Made by a program: the position numbers and the translations under genes. Shown one piece after another: positions 61,519 to 64,000 of a stretch of DNA of 64,000 bases (positions within the stretch are counted from its first letter, which is position 1; every line of letters begins with the position of its first letter). Below the pieces are notes generated by a model, which saw only the letters and a list, made by a program, of their open reading frames with translations, did no database searches and was not told the DNA's origin. Source of the stretch: Populus alba (Eukaryota; Streptophyta; Magnoliopsida; Malpighiales; Salicaceae); the NCBI RefSeq assembly GCF_005239225.2, contig NC_133287.1, forward strand, positions 11,885,493-11,949,492, in the 5' to 3' direction.

Positions 61519-62067
61519 CTATGGGTCGGGGATAGGCTTCCCATCCAGTTTTCTTAAAAACTGGCAAACATGGTCTTTTTTAGTCAGATTCCCAAGACTA
61601 AGTCGATCATGTTCTTTATGGAATTGTGGCCATAAAGCATGAATTACACGATGCACATCTCCACTAGGATGCATCTCAAGGGTCAACAAAAGATTATCTA
61701 AAGACCCTTTACTCAGGCCATCCTTAATGAATTGTATTTTATCTTCACAGTTTACATATACCATTCCTAAAGAATGACATGTCGCATTATAAGTCCATCT
61801 GGCACATCTGTGACAGACTTTCAGTCGTTTTGCACGACGTTTCTTTGCAAAAGTGCTTTTACCTGTTCCAGGCATGTGTGAAATGAAAGAATTGGAGGAC
61901 TCACCTGATAATCAAACTTTTGCTTCAATTAGCCAGTGAATATCTTCAGGAATTCCATGATTCATTAACAACCTCAATCTTGCACACCTAGCACGGTAAA
62001 TTTTATTAATCACATTTGGAGGCAAAGCGGGAAAATACTTTTTCAATTTTTCAAGAGTGGTGTCCAT
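61519..62067 (-). CDS. Virus-like nucleic-acid-binding protein, two in-frame ORFs split by one TGA
   Basis: Upstream ORF: Met 62067 (or 62097) to TGA at 61912-61914, helical and basic (IYRARCARLRLLMNHGIPED). Downstream ORF: 118 codons, Met 61875 to 61519, same frame. Near its start it has GKSTFAKKRRAKRLK (residues 5-19), then Cys21-X2-Cys24 and Cys33-His34, a basic stretch next to a zinc-finger-like cluster. That order, a leucine-rich N-part then arginine/lysine-rich motif then Cys cluster, is the plan of nucleic-acid-binding proteins of carlaviruses and vitiviruses (Pfam Viral_NABP), some of which suppress RNA silencing. Similarity is by motif and order only. The remaining 70 residues I do not recognise. 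The intervening TGA is shared with the decayed copy, so it is old. Confidence 0.6.
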
Positions 62068-62270
62068 TTTCAAAAGAGAATTAGAGAAGAGATTCAAAGA
62101 AGGGAGAAAGAGCTAAGAATTGTACAAATATATACAAATATCAGTTATTTGGGAAACTAAAAGAACCGACTTAAGTCACGGAGTACCGTTATCTGCCATT
62201 TGACCGGGGTGAAAGAGAGACTAGCAAAACAATAAATACAACAAAACACAAAACATTGTGAGAAAAAGAA

Positions 62271-64000
62271 TCAATCTTTATATATAGGATCGCTCAATTC
62301 AATAGAGTCATTTTCAACCGAAAAATTGTCAAAATAAACTTTCAAACTATGCCCATTTACCTTGAAAACATTGTCATTCTTTGGATTCTCAATATCACAG
62401 GCCCCATATGGATACACATGTTTCACAATAAAAGGACCGCTCCATCTTGATCTTATTTTTCCAGGAAATAAATGGAGTCGAGAATTATAAAGCAAGACTT
62501 TTTGACCAACATTGAATGCTTTTCTCAGTATTTTCTTGTCATGAAACTCTTTAATTCTTTCTTTATGAATTTTTGAATTGTCATATGCATCATTTCTTAT
62601 TTCCTCAAGCTCATTTATTTGCAATTTTCGCAGCTGACTAGCATCATCAAGGTTTGAATTGAAAGCTTTAATAGCCCAATAAGCTTTATGTTCAATTTCC
62701 ACAGGCAAGTGACAAGGTTTTCCATAGACTAGTCTATAAGGTGACATACCTAATGATGTTTTATAAGCAGTTCGATAAGCCCAAAGTGCATCATTAAGTC
62801 TTAAAGACCAGTCTTTCCTATTAGGGTTCACTGTTTTCTCCAAGATTTGTTTAATCTCCCTATTAGCAAGCTCTACTTGTCCACTTGTCTGAGGGTGATA
62901 AGGGGTGGTAACTTTGTGTGTGATTCCATATTTCTTCATTAAAGAAGCAAATGGCTTGTTACAGAAATGTGTTCCACCATCACTTATTATGGCTCGAGGG
63001 ATTCCAAATCGACTCAAAATATTATCTTTCAAAAACTTTATCACTGTTTTGTGATCATTGTTTCGACTTGGAATTGCCTCTATCCATTTTGAAACATAAT
63101 CTACTGCGACTAATATGTACATAAAACCAAATGATGGAGGAAATGGACCCATAAAATCTATACCCCAACAGTCAAAGATCTTAATGACAAGAATAGGATT
63201 TAAAGGCATCATGTGATGTTTTGAAATAGATCCTAATTTTTGACAATTTTCACAAGTCTTACAGAATGCATATGAGTCCTTGAACATGGTGGGCCAGTAA
63301 AATCCACTTTGTAAGATTTTGGCACTTGTGTTTCTTGATGAGAAATGACCCCCACATGCCTCAGAATGACAAAATTTAATGACACTACTTACCTCATTGT
63401 CAGGAATAAATCTTCAAAATATTTGATTAGGACAATATTTGAATAAATAAGGGTCATCCCAATAAAAGTTCTTCACTTCGTTCAAGAACTTTCTTTTGTC
63501 TTGGGTACTCCAATGAGCTGGCAATTGTCCTGAAACAAGAAAATTAACAATATTAGCAAACCAAGGCATCGTACAAACAGAAAGTAAAGATTCATCGGGA
63601 AAATAGTCATCGATTAGTGTGATGTTAGATTTCGAATCTGTTGTCAATCTTGACAAATGATCTGCAACAACATTTTCAGTGCCTTTCTTGTCTTTGATTG
63701 TGATATCAAATTCTTGAAGTAACAAAATCCACCGCACCAATCTAGCCTTAGAATCTTTCTTAGAAAGAAGATATTTCAATGCTGCATGATCACTAAAAAC
63801 AACAACAGGTGAGCCAACCAGATAAGACCTGAATTTATCACAAGCAAATACTACTGCAAGTAATTCTTTTTCAGTGGTGGTGTAATTCATTTGAGCACTA
63901 TTTAAAGTTTTACTTGCATAGTAAATCACATAAGGTTTCTTATCTTTTCTTTGTCCCAAGATAGCACCCATGGCATAATCACTAGCGTCACACATTATTT
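62271..64000 (-). pseudogene. Athila-type pol 3' part: RNase H and integrase, one nonsense codon
   Basis: RNase H (63995-63620): [55 protein letters not shown]. Integrase (63287-62271): CKTCENCQ end of the zinc finger, GIDFMGP (first Asp), [13 protein letters not shown] (second Asp), QVELANREI (Glu), then a C-terminal [18 protein letters not shown] domain. The two frames are the same, separated only by TGA at 63414-63416, where the other copy has CGA (Arg), a typical CpG-decay change. RT continues past the window edge. Confidence 0.92.

Larger units (their letters stand above)
56526..64000 (-). mobile_element. Athila-type element (subfamily II LTR), runs off the right edge
   Basis: 3' LTR 56526-58358, 3' non-coding interior with a nested solo LTR, accessory module (LOG-like, nucleic-acid-binding-like), integrase, RNase H. 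Gag, protease, most of RT and the 5' LTR are beyond the window. The left flank is gagac inside copia codons; the matching target duplication would lie outside. Reading frames are much better kept than in the 24.5-37.9 kb relative. Confidence 0.9.

Noticed and set aside
61519..61875. GTGKST near the start of the virus-like ORF looks like a Walker A loop.
   Set aside because: The spacing GxxxxGK[ST] is not met, no Walker B follows, and the adjoining basic run and Cys cluster explain it better.
61875..61914. A mini-intron removing the TGA between the two halves of the virus-like gene.
   Set aside because: The donor is good, but the nearest downstream AG would give an intron under 45 nt, below the plant minimum; a longer intron remains possible.

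Overview
The window is plant nuclear DNA: AT-rich, spliced genes, and mostly LTR retrotransposons with copia, Athila/Tat-like and other Ty3 coding remnants. A woody eudicot, perhaps Salicaceae (Populus/Salix), would fit the overall repeat style and the one intact gene, but that is an impression, not a measurement. I recognise one apparently functional host gene (a saccharopine-dehydrogenase-like oxidoreductase, about 15.5-18.9 kb, plus strand) and one decayed host gene (an aldose 1-epimerase pseudogene, about 51.5-54.3 kb, minus strand). Nearly everything else is transposon-derived.

Layout. 1-2.4 kb: four successive degenerate tandem arrays, the largest with a 50-bp unit that can fold into two hairpins. 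4.1-8.3 kb: a complete young Ty3 element (LTRs nearly identical, 5-bp target duplication tcttt) whose pol has an in-frame deletion joining reverse transcriptase to integrase. 8.7-9.6 kb: a 408-bp tandem duplication. 10-15 kb: T-rich and AT-rich LTR-like sequence. 15.5-19.2 kb: the oxidoreductase gene, three exons. 19.3-24.5 kb: AT-rich repeats, a GC-rich block and divergent LTR-like repeats, one with a second 50-bp array. 24.5-37.9 kb: a composite Athila-type element on the minus strand with three LTRs of two subfamilies. 38-41 kb: unrecognised. 41-48.4 kb: an older, 3'-truncated Athila-like element carrying a solo LTR and itself inserted in a copia remnant (48.4-49.3 kb). 54.8-56.5 kb: a second copia remnant interrupted by another Athila-type element that runs off the right edge (56.5-64 kb).

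Most unusual content. The Athila-type family carries, between integrase and the 3' LTR where related elements may have an env-like ORF, an accessory module absent from ordinary elements: (i) a small basic, cysteine-containing protein that resembles the nucleic-acid-binding proteins at the 3' end of carla-/vitivirus genomes, and (ii) an intronless, full-length LOG-like (cytokinin-activating phosphoribohydrolase family) ORF. The module is in two copies: decayed at 27.3-28.7 kb and largely intact at 60.6-62.1 kb, so the capture preceded spread of the family. The copy at 58-60 kb also holds a solo LTR with exact 5-bp target duplication, and the paralogous segment near 27 kb preserves its empty site.

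Limits: all homology calls are by eye from motifs and family knowledge; clade names, identity levels and repeat boundaries are approximate unless a target duplication or terminal motif fixes them.
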